From: Sphingomonas elodea ATCC 31461
Lineage (GTDB): Bacteria > Pseudomonadota > Alphaproteobacteria > Sphingomonadales > Sphingomonadaceae
NCBI RefSeq assembly: GCF_000226955.1
Contig: NZ_AGFU01000002.1
Span: 1 to 64,000, forward strand
DNA: 64,000 nucleotides
Direction: 5' to 3'
Both the position numbers and the translations under genes were made by a program. The notes under the pieces are model-generated. The model saw only the letters and a list, made by a program, of their open reading frames with translations, ran no database searches and had not been told where the DNA came from. Of this stretch, positions 33,781-43,769 are shown in pieces. Within the stretch, counting starts at the first letter, position 1. Every line of letters begins with the position of its first letter.

Positions 33781-34518
33781 TTACATCTCGCCGGGAACGG
33801 GCAGCCAGACCGGGTCGAAGCGGACCTTGCGGGGCGGCACCGGCGAAATCTTGTGCAGCCTCTCGATATCGACGAGCGCGATCCGCTGGCCGTGGCGTGC
33901 GATAAGCCCTTCGCGCTCGAGGAGCCGCATCGTGCGGTTGACATGCACCGCCGTCAATCCGAGCACATCGCCGAGCAGCTCCTGGGTCAGCGGCAGGTCG
34001 AAGCAGGCATTCTCCACCGCACCGATCTTGGCGAGGCGATCATGCAGGTCGAGCAGCAGCCGCACCATCCGCTCGCGTGCCGAGGACTTGCCCAGCGCCG
34101 CGACGATATCCATCAGCGCCAGCCGCTCGATCTGCACCATCATGAAGAACAGGGCAGCGATGCGGGGATGCCGGGCCAGGACCTCGCGCAGGCGGGTGAG
34201 CGGTACCGCGGCGACCCGGCACTCGGTAATCGCTGTCAGCGTATCGGCGGCGGTATCGAGCACCATGCTGGGCGTGCCCATCATGTCCCCCGTTATGTGG
34301 ACCTTGACGATCTGGCGCTGCCCGCTCGGCAGGCGGATCGCGGAACTCGCCCAGCCTTCGAGCAGCAGATAGAAGGCATCGACTGGCTCGCGCTCGCGGC
34401 GGATCACGCTTTGGCGACGGAACATAATCTCGGCATCGCCCAACCCGGACAGCAGCTCCGCCTCGGCCGCACTCAGCGTTGCCTGTCCGTAGAATCGCGT
34501 CAACGGGTAGTTCGGCAC
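33781..34518 (-). CDS. Crp/Fnr family transcription regulator
   Basis: This 245-residue regulator has an N-terminal cyclic-nucleotide-type beta-barrel domain (about 20-130, YLLLEGWASSAIRLPSGQRQIVKVHITGDMMG). A dimerisation helix and a C-terminal winged helix follow, with the recognition segment LTQELLGDVLGLTAVHVNRTMRLLEREGLI. It has no N-terminal cysteine cluster, so it is not a classical Fnr; it resembles alphaproteobacterial Crp/Fnr proteins without a known ligand. The ATG has GGGGGGAC upstream. It is convergent with the sensor kinase, with a gap of 7 bp. Confidence 0.9.
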   Translation of the reverse strand: MPNYPLTRFYGQATLSAAEAELLSGLGDAEIMFRRQSVIRREREPVDAFYLLLEGWASSAIRLPSGQRQIVKVHITGDMMGTPSMVLDTAADTLTAITECRVAAVPLTRLREVLARHPRIAALFFMMVQIERLALMDIVAALGKSSARERMVRLLLDLHDRLAKIGAVENACFDLPLTQELLGDVLGLTAVHVNRTMRLLEREGLIARHGQRIALVDIERLHKISPVPPRKVRFDPVWLPVPGEM

Positions 34519-34636
34519 CCCAGAGTCCCCCCATACTGGATGTGTCGCCCGCCGACCGAAATCGGCGATCGGGAACGGCGCCCAACCCGCTAGGCCGACG
34601 CATCGCTCGCGAAACGATGCCTAGCTGACAGCGCGA

Positions 34637-34657
34637 CGGCTGGCAATCGTAGCCAGC
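34637..34657. repeat. Small hairpin between crp-like gene and paoC
   Basis: GGCTGGC (34637-34643) pairs perfectly with GCCAGCC (34651-34657) across AATCGTA. It lies past the paoC stop on the minus strand and before the crp-like start. No T tract follows on either strand, so its role as a terminator is uncertain. Confidence 0.4.
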
Positions 34658-34721
34658 CCGGCATTTCGCCTTAACCTACTATAAGGTTTGATCTTTTCTT
34701 AGGGGATCTAGACGGGGGAGC

Positions 34722-36929
34722 TCAGGCGTCCGGCAGGTCTTCGAGCAGCTTGTCCGGGGTGATCGGGAAGCTGCGGACCCGCACGCCGCAAGCGTGGTGC
34801 ACGGCGTTCGCGATCGCCCCCGCCGCGCCGCAGATGCCCAGCTCGCCCACGCCCTTGGCTTGGAGCGGGCTCCCGGCAGCATCGCGCTCGTCTACCAGCA
34901 CCACCTCTAGGGCCGGTACATCCAGATTGACCGGTACATGGTACTCGGCCAGATCATGATTTACGAGGTGGCCGTCGCGGGGATCGAACACCAGCTCCTC
35001 GGTCAGGGCGCTGCCGATACCCCACACCATGCCGCCCAGGCACTGCGAGGTGGCAGTCTTCTCGTTGAGCGCGCGGCCCAGTCCGAAGGCGCCGGTCATC
35101 CGCCGCACCCGCGTTTCGCCGGTATAGGCATTGACGCCGACCTCGACGAAGAAGGCGCCGTACATCGCGATGGCGAACTTCTCGTCGATGCCACCATTCT
35201 TGAAATGGCCGGTCTCGCTGATGTCAGCAGTCAGGAGTTGGGTGAAGGGGATGCGGCGGTTGCCGGCGATCGCCTCGCCATCCTTCAGCGTGAGATCCGT
35301 TTCCTCAATGCCGAGCTGCTCGGCCAGCTGCTCGCGGATCGCCTCGCAGGCGACGAACACCGCCGAACCGGTCGAGGCCGCGCCCCAGCTGCCGCCCGAG
35401 CCCGAGCCCGGCGGGTAGCGGGTGTCCCCCAGCTGGACGAGCACCTTCTCCGGCGGCAGGCCCAGCATCTCGCCGGCGATCTGGCCGAGAATGGCATAGG
35501 TGCCGGTGCCGATATCGGTCATGTCGCTTTCGACCACCGCCGTGCCGTCGCTCGACAGCGTGACCTTGGCCTGCGCTTCGTTCAGATTGTGGACGCGGCA
35601 GGCGGTCGCCATGCCGGTGCCGATCCACCATTCGCCTTCACGACGCTGGCAGGGCCGGCGATCGGTGCCGTCCCAGCCGAACCGATCGGCGCCGACCTTG
35701 AGGCACTCCGCCAGCCGCCGCGAGCTATAGGGAAGCCCCTGGCTCGGATGCTCCTCGGGGATATTGCGCAACCGCAGCGCGACAGGATCGATGCCGCTGG
35801 TGATCGCCAGTTCGTCCATCGCCGCTTCGAGGCACTGCATGCCCACCGCCTCGCCCGGCGCGCGGACCGATCCCGCCGTCATCCGGTGAATACGGGCGAG
35901 ATCGATGCGCAGCGTGCGGTGCTCGCCGCGATACAGGAACTCGCTCGCCTGGGTGACGGGCTCCGCGAATTTCTCGCCGGGAAGATTGGAGACCCATGCC
36001 TCATGCCCGAAGCCGCTCAGCCGCCCCTCGGCATCCGCGGCGAGGCGGATACGCTGGCGCGTCTCGGACCGGCGCATCACGCACTGGAAGACCTGTTGGC
36101 GACTCATCACCACCTGAACCGGTCGCGCCAGCTCGATCGCCGCCACCGCCGCCGCAGCCAGTTCCGCACTGATGCCGAGCTTCGATCCGAAGCCGCCGCC
36201 GACATAGGGCGCGATCAGCCGCACCTGCTCGGGCTTGAGGCCCAGCGCATCGGCCAGTTCCTTCTGGTTGTATTTGAGCATCTGCAGGCTCGAATGGGCA
36301 GTCAGTGTATTGCCGTCCCACTCGGCGATGCTGGCATGCGGCTCCATCGCCGCGCTGGCATGGCCTTCGGTGGTGTAGGTGACATCCACCGCGTGCGCGG
36401 CGTCGCGCATCGCGGCGTCGAGATTGCCCCGCTGCACGGGCTCGCCATAGGATTCGTGGCTGGCATGGCCGTCCTCCTGCGCCAGCGGGACACGAGCGGG
36501 ATCGTCGGCGCGGTAGGCGATGCGGAGCCGGGTGGCGGCGTCGCGCGCCTGCTCGAAGGTCTCGGCGACGACAAGCGCTACCGGCTGGCCGTAATAGTCG
36601 ACCTTCTGGATCTCGCGCACTGGCGACTTGCCCGCGCCGCCCTGCGCCGAGCGCGTGATCATCCTTGGATCGGCGATCACCGCCAGCACGCCGGGCATGG
36701 CGAGCACGGGCGCTGATTCGATCTCCACCACTTCGCCACGACTGATCGTTGAAAGGACGAGCACGCCCTCCGCGCAGTCGGGAACGACATATTCGGCGGC
36801 ATAGGGGGCGACGCCGCTGGTCTTGGCGCTGCCGTCGGGCCGATCGAGCGGGCGGCCGATGATGCCCTGCGCCATCGCATCGAGCCGGTTGCGTTCGTCC
36901 GGCTTGTCCATCGTGTACAGGCGAGTCAC
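34722..36929 (-). CDS. paoC: Aldehyde oxidoreductase, molybdenum-binding subunit (PaoC type)
   Basis: This 735-residue subunit of a xanthine-oxidase-family enzyme binds the molybdenum cofactor and oxidises the substrate, probably aromatic aldehydes as in E. coli PaoABC. Motifs include [16 protein letters not shown], the molybdopterin-binding [11 protein letters not shown] and [17 protein letters not shown], and a late [20 protein letters not shown] containing the catalytic Glu. The length matches E. coli PaoC (732). The start is taken as GTG at 36929, overlapping the paoB stop (GTGA); the longer frame is a shadow. It is the last gene of the operon. Confidence 0.92.
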   Translation of the reverse strand: MTRLYTMDKPDERNRLDAMAQGIIGRPLDRPDGSAKTSGVAPYAAEYVVPDCAEGVLVLSTISRGEVVEIESAPVLAMPGVLAVIADPRMITRSAQGGAGKSPVREIQKVDYYGQPVALVVAETFEQARDAATRLRIAYRADDPARVPLAQEDGHASHESYGEPVQRGNLDAAMRDAAHAVDVTYTTEGHASAAMEPHASIAEWDGNTLTAHSSLQMLKYNQKELADALGLKPEQVRLIAPYVGGGFGSKLGISAELAAAAVAAIELARPVQVVMSRQQVFQCVMRRSETRQRIRLAADAEGRLSGFGHEAWVSNLPGEKFAEPVTQASEFLYRGEHRTLRIDLARIHRMTAGSVRAPGEAVGMQCLEAAMDELAITSGIDPVALRLRNIPEEHPSQGLPYSSRRLAECLKVGADRFGWDGTDRRPCQRREGEWWIGTGMATACRVHNLNEAQAKVTLSSDGTAVVESDMTDIGTGTYAILGQIAGEMLGLPPEKVLVQLGDTRYPPGSGSGGSWGAASTGSAVFVACEAIREQLAEQLGIEETDLTLKDGEAIAGNRRIPFTQLLTADISETGHFKNGGIDEKFAIAMYGAFFVEVGVNAYTGETRVRRMTGAFGLGRALNEKTATSQCLGGMVWGIGSALTEELVFDPRDGHLVNHDLAEYHVPVNLDVPALEVVLVDERDAAGSPLQAKGVGELGICGAAGAIANAVHHACGVRVRSFPITPDKLLEDLPDA

Positions 36930-37909
36930 AGCGTACCTCCCGTCGCTTCGCGCAGCACCGCTTTCAGCGTGCGGCGGGTGAGCGGAATCTTGAAATCGTT
37001 GCTGCCCTGCCCGCGGGCCTGATCGAGCAGCAGGATGGCGGCTTCGTCGAACAACGCATCCGAGGGCGCCTGACCTTCGAGCAACTGCTCGACGCGGGGA
37101 TCGTGCCAAGGCTTGTGCGCCAGCCCACCGAAGGCGAGCCGCGCCCGGGCGATCACACCGTCCTCCAGATGCACCACCGCCGCCACCGAGACGAGCGCGA
37201 AGGCATAGGAGGCCCGGTCGCGCACCTTGCGGTAGAGCTGCGTGCCGCCCACCGGCGCCGGCAGCACCACGCCGGTGATCACGTCCCCGGGCTCCAGCAC
37301 ATTGTCACGCTCGGGCGTGTCGCCGGGCAGGCGGTGGAAGTCGCGCACCGGCACGTGTCGCTTGTCACCCTTGGCATCAAGGATCTCCACCGCCGCGTCG
37401 AGCGCCGACAGCGCCACCGCCATGTCGCCCGGATAGGTGGCGATGCAGGCGTCGCTGGCGCCGAGGATCGCGTGGATGCGGTTGAACCCGCCGACCGCCG
37501 CGCAGCCGGTGCCGGGCGCGCGTTTGTTGCACGCTTGGGCAAGGTCATAGAAATAGTAACAGCGGGTCCGCTGGCACAGATTGCCGCCGGTCGTCGCCTT
37601 GTTGCGCAGCTGGAAGGTCGCGCCCGCCAGGATCGCGCGGGCTAGCACCGGATACTGGCTACGGATACGCGGATCGGCGGCGCAGGCGCTGTTCGAGACG
37701 AGCGCGCCGATATGGAGCCCCTCCCCGCGCGGTTCGATCCCGCCCAGCGGCAGGCGGTTGAGGTCTACCAGTGCGCTGGGCGTTTCCACTTCGAGCTTCA
37801 TCAGGTCGAGCAGGTTGGTGCCACCGGCGATCGGCCTGGCACGGTCCGCGACGAGCAACTGGTGCGCTTCGCCAAGGCCATGCGCGCGCTGATAGTCGAA
37901 GGGCTTCAT
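36926..37909 (-). CDS. paoB: Aldehyde oxidoreductase, FAD-binding subunit (PaoB type)
   Basis: This 327-residue subunit passes electrons from the iron-sulfur subunit to the acceptor. FAD motifs are [14 protein letters not shown] and [13 protein letters not shown]. Four cysteines lie in an inserted loop ([23 protein letters not shown]), matching the loop that in E. coli PaoB carries an extra [4Fe-4S] cluster; this identifies the PaoABC type rather than ordinary xanthine dehydrogenase. It overlaps paoA and paoC by 4 nt each. Confidence 0.92.
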   Translation of the reverse strand: MKPFDYQRAHGLGEAHQLLVADRARPIAGGTNLLDLMKLEVETPSALVDLNRLPLGGIEPRGEGLHIGALVSNSACAADPRIRSQYPVLARAILAGATFQLRNKATTGGNLCQRTRCYYFYDLAQACNKRAPGTGCAAVGGFNRIHAILGASDACIATYPGDMAVALSALDAAVEILDAKGDKRHVPVRDFHRLPGDTPERDNVLEPGDVITGVVLPAPVGGTQLYRKVRDRASYAFALVSVAAVVHLEDGVIARARLAFGGLAHKPWHDPRVEQLLEGQAPSDALFDEAAILLLDQARGQGSNDFKIPLTRRTLKAVLREATGGTL

Positions 37910-38406
37910 GCCTGGGCCCCCGCCACTTCGGCAATCGCCGCGACGATGTTGGAATAGGCCCCGCAGCGGCAGACATTGCCGCTCATCCGCTCGCGGATTT
38001 CCTCCCCGGTGAGGACCGGGGTGCCTGCGACGTCGTCGCTGACATAGCTGGTCCAGCCGGCTGCGATCTCATCGAGCATCGCCTTGGCCGAGCAGATCTG
38101 GCCCGGCGTGCAATAGCCACACTGATAGCCGTCATGCCGCACGAACGCGGCCTGTAGCGGGTGCGGCGCATCGGGCGTGCCGAGCCCCTCGATGGTCGTC
38201 ACGCTGTCGCCGTCGTGCATCACGGCGAGCGTCAGGCAGCTGTTGATGCGCTGGCCGTTGAGCAGCACCGTGCACGCGCCGCACTGGCCATGGTCGCACC
38301 CTTTCTTGGTGCCGGTAAGGCCGGCATCGCGGCGGAGGAAATCGAGCAGGCTGGTGCGGGGATCGACATCGAGCGCGTGGTCGACGCCGTTGATGGTGAT
38401 GGGCAT
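37906..38406 (-). CDS. paoA: Aldehyde oxidoreductase, [2Fe-2S] subunit (PaoA type)
   Basis: This 166-residue subunit carries two [2Fe-2S] clusters. The plant-type cluster cysteines are in [17 protein letters not shown] plus the later SC of INSCLTL; the second cluster cysteines are [11 protein letters not shown] and [10 protein letters not shown]. coli PaoA has a Tat signal in an N-terminal extension that this protein lacks, so this enzyme is probably cytoplasmic (inference). It is the first gene of paoABC. Confidence 0.93.
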   Translation of the reverse strand: MPITINGVDHALDVDPRTSLLDFLRRDAGLTGTKKGCDHGQCGACTVLLNGQRINSCLTLAVMHDGDSVTTIEGLGTPDAPHPLQAAFVRHDGYQCGYCTPGQICSAKAMLDEIAAGWTSYVSDDVAGTPVLTGEEIRERMSGNVCRCGAYSNIVAAIAEVAGAQA

Positions 38407-38486
38407 GCGGGGTCTCCCTGGTCAGAGGGGCGAACGCGCAGAGGCCGGGATCGGTCCCGATGCAGCTTGGCGAGAATGGGAGTCGA

Positions 38487-39425
38487 TCAGTGCCCCTTGC
38501 GGGGAATCAGGTGCAGCAGCCCGGCGATGACGCCGCCGACGATCAGCCCGGCCACCGCCGAGCCCGCGGCATAGACCAGCCATTCGACCACACCGCCCAG
38601 CGCGCCGGTCGCCGCACCTGCCGCTTCGGACCAGTGATGCAGCAGGTGCGGCACCGTACCCAGCCCGAATTCCTCCAGCCCGTGCAGCAGGATGCCGCCA
38701 CCGACCCAGGCCATCGCGCCGACGCCGATATGCGACAGCGCGGTGAGCAGAACCGGCATCGCCTGGACCAGTCCGCGCCCGAAGCCGGCGACCGCACCGC
38801 TGGCGCCGCCGCGACTGAGATGCAGGCCGATATCGTCCATCTTCACGATCAGCGCGACGACGCCGTACACGCCGATGGTGATGGCGAACGCCACCAGCAC
38901 CAGCGCCCCCGCCCGCGTGACGAACGACATGCCGGCCGGCAGCTGCGACAGCGCGATCACCATGATCTCGGCCGAGAGGATCAGATCGGTGCGGATCGCG
39001 CCCAGCACCTGGCGCTTCTCCAGCGCCTTGGCGTCGGTGATCGCGGCGACCTCGTCGGCATGGTGCTCGCCCTTCAGCGCCTCGAGAACCTTCTCCGCCG
39101 CCTCGAAGCAGAGATAGGCCCCGCCCAGCATCAGGATCGGAGTCAGCGCCCAGGGCGCGAAGGCACTGAGCAGCAGAGCCAGCGGCAGGATCAGCAGCAG
39201 CTTGTTGGCGATCGAGCCCAGCGCGATCTTGCCGATGATCGGCAGCTCGCGATCGGGCGACAGGCCGACGACGTAGCGCGGGGTGACCGCGGTATCGTCG
39301 ATCACCACGCCCGCCGCCTTGGCCCCCGCACGGCCGGCGGCGGCGCCCACGTCGTCCAGCGATGCCGCCGCCAGCTTCGCCAGCGCCGCGATGTCGTCGA
39401 GCAATGCGACCAGGCCACCCGCCAT
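38487..39425 (-). CDS. DUF808 (YedI-like) inner-membrane protein
   Basis: This 312-residue protein has about six membrane spans and the DUF808 signature: MAGGLVALLDDIAALAKLAAASLDDV at the start, DDTAVTPRYVVGLSPDRELPII, and a C-terminal GLIVGGVIAGLLHLIPRK. E. coli YedI is the reference homologue and has no assigned function. The ATG at 39425 is the conserved start; an upstream extension to 39605 is not homologous. It follows the pao operon on the same strand after 80 bp. Confidence 0.88.
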   Translation of the reverse strand: MAGGLVALLDDIAALAKLAAASLDDVGAAAGRAGAKAAGVVIDDTAVTPRYVVGLSPDRELPIIGKIALGSIANKLLLILPLALLLSAFAPWALTPILMLGGAYLCFEAAEKVLEALKGEHHADEVAAITDAKALEKRQVLGAIRTDLILSAEIMVIALSQLPAGMSFVTRAGALVLVAFAITIGVYGVVALIVKMDDIGLHLSRGGASGAVAGFGRGLVQAMPVLLTALSHIGVGAMAWVGGGILLHGLEEFGLGTVPHLLHHWSEAAGAATGALGGVVEWLVYAAGSAVAGLIVGGVIAGLLHLIPRKGH

Positions 39426-39546
39426 CAATTCCCCCTCATGTTTCGCCCCGACTAGCCGAGATGAAACGGAAATGCACGCGAGGGGCGGCAGGCTCCCGCG
39501 CGGCGGCGCGAGACATGCTTTGTCACCGCCGCCCGCCCCCGCCTGC

Positions 39547-42201
39547 TCACTTCGGCAGATCGACGGGCTTGGCAATCTTGAAGGCGACGGAGGCGCCCGG
39601 TGCACCGGTGCCAGGCTGGCCCCCGCCCACCGTCACCCGATAGTCGCCGGCCAGCACCCGGTGCCGCCCCTCCACGGTCACCGTGCTGAGATCGCGTGGC
39701 GCAAGGGTGAAGCGGATCTTCCGCGCCTCGCCCGGCTGGAGCGACACGCGCTGGAAGCCGCGCAGCGCGATGCGGGGGGCGCCCGGGTCCTCGGGGAAGT
39801 CGAGATAGAGCTGCGCCACCTCGTCGCCCGCGCGGCTGCCGGTGTTGCGCACCTCGGCGGTGACGGTCAGCCCGGTCGCCGGCCCGCCATCCGCCTTGTC
39901 CACCACCGGCGCGGCGTAGGTGAAGCTGGTGTAGCTGAGCCCGTGGCCGAACGGATAGACCGGGGTACCGGTGAAGTAGCGATAGGTTCGCCCCTTCATG
40001 CCATAGTCGCCGAACGGCGGCAGATCGTCGACGCTGCGGTAGAAGGTCAGCGGCAGCCGGCCCGAGGGGCTGGTCTTGCCGGACAGCACATTGGCAATCG
40101 CGGTGCCGCCCAGCTCGCCCGGATACCACGCCTCCAGGATCGCCGCGGCATGGTCCTTGGCCCAGCTCAGGTTGATCGGGCTGCCGTTCATCGCCACTAC
40201 CACCAAGGGCTTGCCGGTAGCGCGTGCTGCCTCCAGCAACGCCTGCTGGTCCGGCAGCAGATCGAGGCTGGTCTTGTCGCCGCCCTTGAAGCCGGGGATC
40301 TGCACCGGCGATTCTTCGGCCTCGAGGTCCGAGGTGAGGCCCACCACCGCGACCAGCACGTCGGCACCAGCCGCCGCCGCCTTCATCTCGGCGACCGGAT
40401 CGGCACTGATCCGCTTCCAGACGAGATCGATGCCGGACAGCACATGCTCGTCGGTGCGCACCTCGATCGGGTAGCGCTTGCCCTTGGTGAGCTTCACCTC
40501 GCGCATCGTCGGCAGGCTGCCCCAGCCCGCCTTGCTGAGGTCCACGAACGGCTTGCCCTCGAAGAGCATCGCGCCGCCGAAGCCGGTCAGGCCCAGCCGG
40601 TAGGTGCCGGTCTCGGGCGGCACCAGAAAGCCGGTCCAGACCGTCCGATGATGGTCGGAAACGGTCGGCAGATCGAGGCTGCGGGCGGAGACATCGGCCT
40701 CGACGCGGGTGACCACCGGCGTGTCGGCGAACTGCATCCTGGCGGTAGCGTCGCGGAAGGTGCCGGGCGCGAACTCGGCCGGTGCGGGCGTAACCGGATT
40801 GAAGTAGCGGGCGAGCAGGCCGGGCTTGCCGTCCGGCGTGCGCAGCGCGGACGCAGGCACCGGATCGCCGTCGGTCACCGAGGCGCCGAACGGCGCATAG
40901 CGGACGTTGGCGGCCGGGAAGGCGCGTCGCAACCCCTCGACCACCGAGATCGGCTCGCCCGATTGCGACGAGGAATAGTTGCCGCGCAGCACCCGGGTCG
41001 CGTCGCCCAGTGGGCCGATCACCGCGATGCGGCTGCCCGGCTTCAACGGCAGGAGCCCGTCATTCTTGAGCAGCACCAGGCTCTTCTCCGCCGCGGCCAG
41101 CGCAAGCGCCCGGTGCGCCGGCGCGCCGATATCGCTGCGCTTGCCGCCCGTCGTGCGGATGCCGGGCAGGTCGCCGTTGCGCAGCCGGGCGGAGAACAGC
41201 CGCACCAGGGTGCGATCGATCTCTCCTTGCGTGATCAGCCCCTTGGCCAGCGCCTCGCGATACCGATCGGTCAGCCCGCCGGTGTCGGTCAGCGTCTGGG
41301 TGTGGCACTCATTGTCCACGCCCGCGCGGATCGCCGCCGCCACCGCGGTCGCGCCGTCGGGCGCATAGTGATGGTTGTCGCTGATGTCCTTCACCGCATC
41401 GCAGTCGGAGACGACATAGCCCTTGAAACCCCAGGCGCCGCGCAGATGGTCCTTCAGCAGTTCGTCGCTGGCGCAGGCCGGCCGGCCGTCGATGCGGTTA
41501 TAGGCGCACATGACCGATCCCGCCTTGCCCTCGACGACCGCGGCACGGAACGCCGGGAGATAGGTGTCCTCCAGATCGTGGCGCGAGACGAACACGTTCG
41601 CTTCGTGGCGGGTCGATTCCGGTCCACTGTGGACGGCGAAATGCTTGGGCGTGGCGATCACGTCGGGCAGGTCCGGGTTCGGCCCCTGCATGCCGGTCAC
41701 GAAGGCAACTCCCATTCGCGCGGTCAGGAACGGGTCCTCGCCATAGGTCTCCTGCCCCCGGCCCCAGCGCGGATCGCGGAAGATGTTGATGTTGGGTGAC
41801 CAGGTATCCAGCCCGGTGCCGATCCGGCCCATGCGGCCGGTCTGCCTGGCGAGCGCGTGCAGCCCCTGCACCTCGCTGCTGATCGCGGCGGCAACGTCGT
41901 GGACCAGCGGCACATCGAAGCTGGCGGCAAGGCCGATCGGCTCGGGGAAATTGGTGGTCGGCACCGTGCCGAGCGCGCCGTGGAGCGATTCCGTCCACCA
42001 GTTGTAGCGCGGGATGTTGAGGCGCGGGATCGCCGGTGCGACGTTGAGCAGTTGGCCGAGCTTCTCCTCGGGCGTCAGCTGGGCGACGATGGCGGCCGCC
42101 TTGGCATCGGCCTCGGCTCGCGGATCGACAGCGGTCTGGGCGAGCGCGGGCAGCGGCGTGAGCACGGCGGCGAGCAGCGCGGCGCGGATCGTGCGGTTCA
42201 T
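39547..42201 (-). CDS. Glycoside hydrolase family 3 with inserted PA14 domain
   Basis: This 884-residue secreted enzyme is a GH3 beta-xylosidase or beta-glucosidase. It has a signal peptide (LLAAVLTPLPALAQ), the TIM-barrel domain with YNWWTESLHG, FPEPIGLAASFD and the nucleophile Asp266 (VVSDCDAV), then the alpha/beta sandwich (AAEKSLVLLKNDGLLPL). A PA14-like insert (PGLLARYFNPV to AMLFEGKPFV, about 470-570) follows, and a C-terminal fibronectin-III domain (YPFGHGLSYTSFTY) ends the protein. The barrel motifs are those of xylan 1,4-beta-xylosidases. It could act with the GH115 enzyme on decorated xylo-oligosaccharides. Confidence 0.92.
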   Translation of the reverse strand: MNRTIRAALLAAVLTPLPALAQTAVDPRAEADAKAAAIVAQLTPEEKLGQLLNVAPAIPRLNIPRYNWWTESLHGALGTVPTTNFPEPIGLAASFDVPLVHDVAAAISSEVQGLHALARQTGRMGRIGTGLDTWSPNINIFRDPRWGRGQETYGEDPFLTARMGVAFVTGMQGPNPDLPDVIATPKHFAVHSGPESTRHEANVFVSRHDLEDTYLPAFRAAVVEGKAGSVMCAYNRIDGRPACASDELLKDHLRGAWGFKGYVVSDCDAVKDISDNHHYAPDGATAVAAAIRAGVDNECHTQTLTDTGGLTDRYREALAKGLITQGEIDRTLVRLFSARLRNGDLPGIRTTGGKRSDIGAPAHRALALAAAEKSLVLLKNDGLLPLKPGSRIAVIGPLGDATRVLRGNYSSSQSGEPISVVEGLRRAFPAANVRYAPFGASVTDGDPVPASALRTPDGKPGLLARYFNPVTPAPAEFAPGTFRDATARMQFADTPVVTRVEADVSARSLDLPTVSDHHRTVWTGFLVPPETGTYRLGLTGFGGAMLFEGKPFVDLSKAGWGSLPTMREVKLTKGKRYPIEVRTDEHVLSGIDLVWKRISADPVAEMKAAAAGADVLVAVVGLTSDLEAEESPVQIPGFKGGDKTSLDLLPDQQALLEAARATGKPLVVVAMNGSPINLSWAKDHAAAILEAWYPGELGGTAIANVLSGKTSPSGRLPLTFYRSVDDLPPFGDYGMKGRTYRYFTGTPVYPFGHGLSYTSFTYAAPVVDKADGGPATGLTVTAEVRNTGSRAGDEVAQLYLDFPEDPGAPRIALRGFQRVSLQPGEARKIRFTLAPRDLSTVTVEGRHRVLAGDYRVTVGGGQPGTGAPGASVAFKIAKPVDLPK

Positions 42202-42354
42202 TGATATTCCCCTTTGCGGCTCTTCAGACCGGTTGCAGCCCGTGTTCGTGGATCTTGCGGATCAGGTCGCGGTGGCGATGCAGCCGAAGCCGCTATTGCC
42301 GAAGGTGTTCGCGCTGCGGAAGCTGAACTGGTCGTCTGTACTCCGACATAGCCG

Positions 42355-42868
42355 GTGACGTTAGCTCTATCGCTGCCGATCGTCCGAGTCGCGGGGACGA
42401 TCGAGGACCTTTGCGGCTATCTGCGCGGCTTTGGCGCCGGTGTCATCGCCCAGGCTTTCGTCGGCGCGCCGGCGATCCGAGGCCGCGGTGCCCATGGCGA
42501 CCAGTCGGGTGGACTCGATTTCGCCCGCGAAACGCTCGGGCTTGGCGGGGCGCTGGATCGCATCGCCCTTGCCGCTTCCGACCCGCAGGCGTGTTTCCGC
42601 GGCTCTGGAACGGCAATGCTTCCACCATCGCCTGTCACTATGACCAGTTCGACAATCTTGCCTGCCTGATCGCCGGAAAGCGCCGCTTCACCCACTACCT
42701 GCCCGACACGCGATCGGGGATCTCTATGTCGGCCCGATCGACCATAGCATGGCGGGGCAGCCGGTAAGCCTTGCCACCAGTGCGGCGCGACATCCTGGTC
42801 GACATCCGAGAAAATCGCGGCGGGATCCGTGCCTTGCTGATGCAGTTGCTGCGCGAGGCTGATCGACT
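42355..42868 (+). pseudogene. Decayed cupin-like (JmjC/cupin_8-type) gene
   Basis: Three different plus-strand frames together spell one protein. Frame one gives TIEDLCGYLRGFGAGVIAQ and ALDRIALAASDPQA (from 42355). A second frame gives WNGNASTIACHYDQFDNLACLIAGKRRFTH (to about 42700). A third gives AIGDLYVGPIDHSMAGQPVSLATS (to about 42790). The order and motifs (HYDxxDN, GxRRFT, LYVGPID) fit the cupin-like dioxygenase-type proteins found in sphingomonad glycan-utilisation loci. At least two frameshifts and an internal deletion are needed, so it is dead. The region after about 42800 is also degraded. Confidence 0.65.
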
Positions 42869-43524
42869 CAGGTGTGGAGGGTGCCGAAGGCGCGGTCGCC
42901 GGCGTCGCCCAGACCCGGCACGATATAGCCGTGCGCATTGAGTTCGGGATCGAGTGCGGCTGTCCAGATCGCCACGTCGGGATGCGCCTGGCGCACCGCC
43001 TCCACCCCGGGCCGTGCGGCGAGCAGGCACAGGAAGCGCAGGTCCCGCGCGCCCGCCGCCTTCAACCGATCGAGCGCCGCGATCGCGCTGTGCCCGGTAG
43101 CAAGCATCGGATCAGCCAGCAGCACCGGCCGACGACCGAGATCGGCGGGGGGGTTGAAGTAGTATTCCACGGCTTCCAGCGTTCCCGGATCCCGATACAG
43201 CCCGACATGCGCGACGGAAGCCTCCGGCAGCAGATCGAGCAGCCCCTCCGCCATGGCGAGCCCCGCGCGCAGGATCGGCACCACCACCGGCCCGGGGGAC
43301 GAGAGCACGGGTGCTTCCATGGGCGCTACCGGCGTCTCGATCCGGACGCTGGCGAGCGACAGGTCCGCCATGGCGGCCGTGCCCAACAGCTGCGAGACGG
43401 CGCGGAGCTCCGCCCGAAAGCGTTCCGGCGGCGTGGTGCGATCCCGGAGCCGGGTAAGACGATGCTGGACCAGTGGGTGATCGACGATCGTCAGTCCGGC
43501 GATGGAAGCATGCGATTGGGCCAT
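42868..43524 (-). CDS. upp: Uracil phosphoribosyltransferase
   Basis: This 218-residue enzyme makes UMP from uracil and PRPP in pyrimidine salvage. Motifs are VDHPLVQHRLTRLRD at the N-terminus, VPILRAGLAMAEGLLDLLP, VLLADPMLATGHSAIAA (the PRPP loop, usually DPMLATGGS; His replaces one Gly) and the C-terminal GYIVPGLGDAGDRAFGT. The ATG at 43524 matches the family start; a GTG at 43572 would add 16 residues. The gene abuts the decayed cupin gene. Confidence 0.92.
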   Translation of the reverse strand: MAQSHASIAGLTIVDHPLVQHRLTRLRDRTTPPERFRAELRAVSQLLGTAAMADLSLASVRIETPVAPMEAPVLSSPGPVVVPILRAGLAMAEGLLDLLPEASVAHVGLYRDPGTLEAVEYYFNPPADLGRRPVLLADPMLATGHSAIAALDRLKAAGARDLRFLCLLAARPGVEAVRQAHPDVAIWTAALDPELNAHGYIVPGLGDAGDRAFGTLHT

Positions 43525-43769
43525 GCCGGCGTTGGTGCGCGATGCACCGCCAGCATGCAAGCCGACGGTCACCCGCTCCCCCTCTTTCCATCACCTCGGC
43601 GCTATTGTACCGAGTAGGAGATGTTAACGCTATCGCACATCGCGCAAGCGTGACATTTGCTTGGGTTTGCAGGCGCTCGCCGGCCCGGTCCGGCGACGGG
43701 TGAACGCGTGCCTTGCATTGCCCCGACAAAGAACGGCGCCGATCTGGCCGCCGACAAGGGAGAGTGTGC

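Noticed and set aside
43615-43640. Possible LacI-family operator (GTTAACGCTATCG) before the secreted esterase gene
   Set aside because: Only about 3 of 7 positions are symmetrical about the central CG, so it is not a supportable operator.
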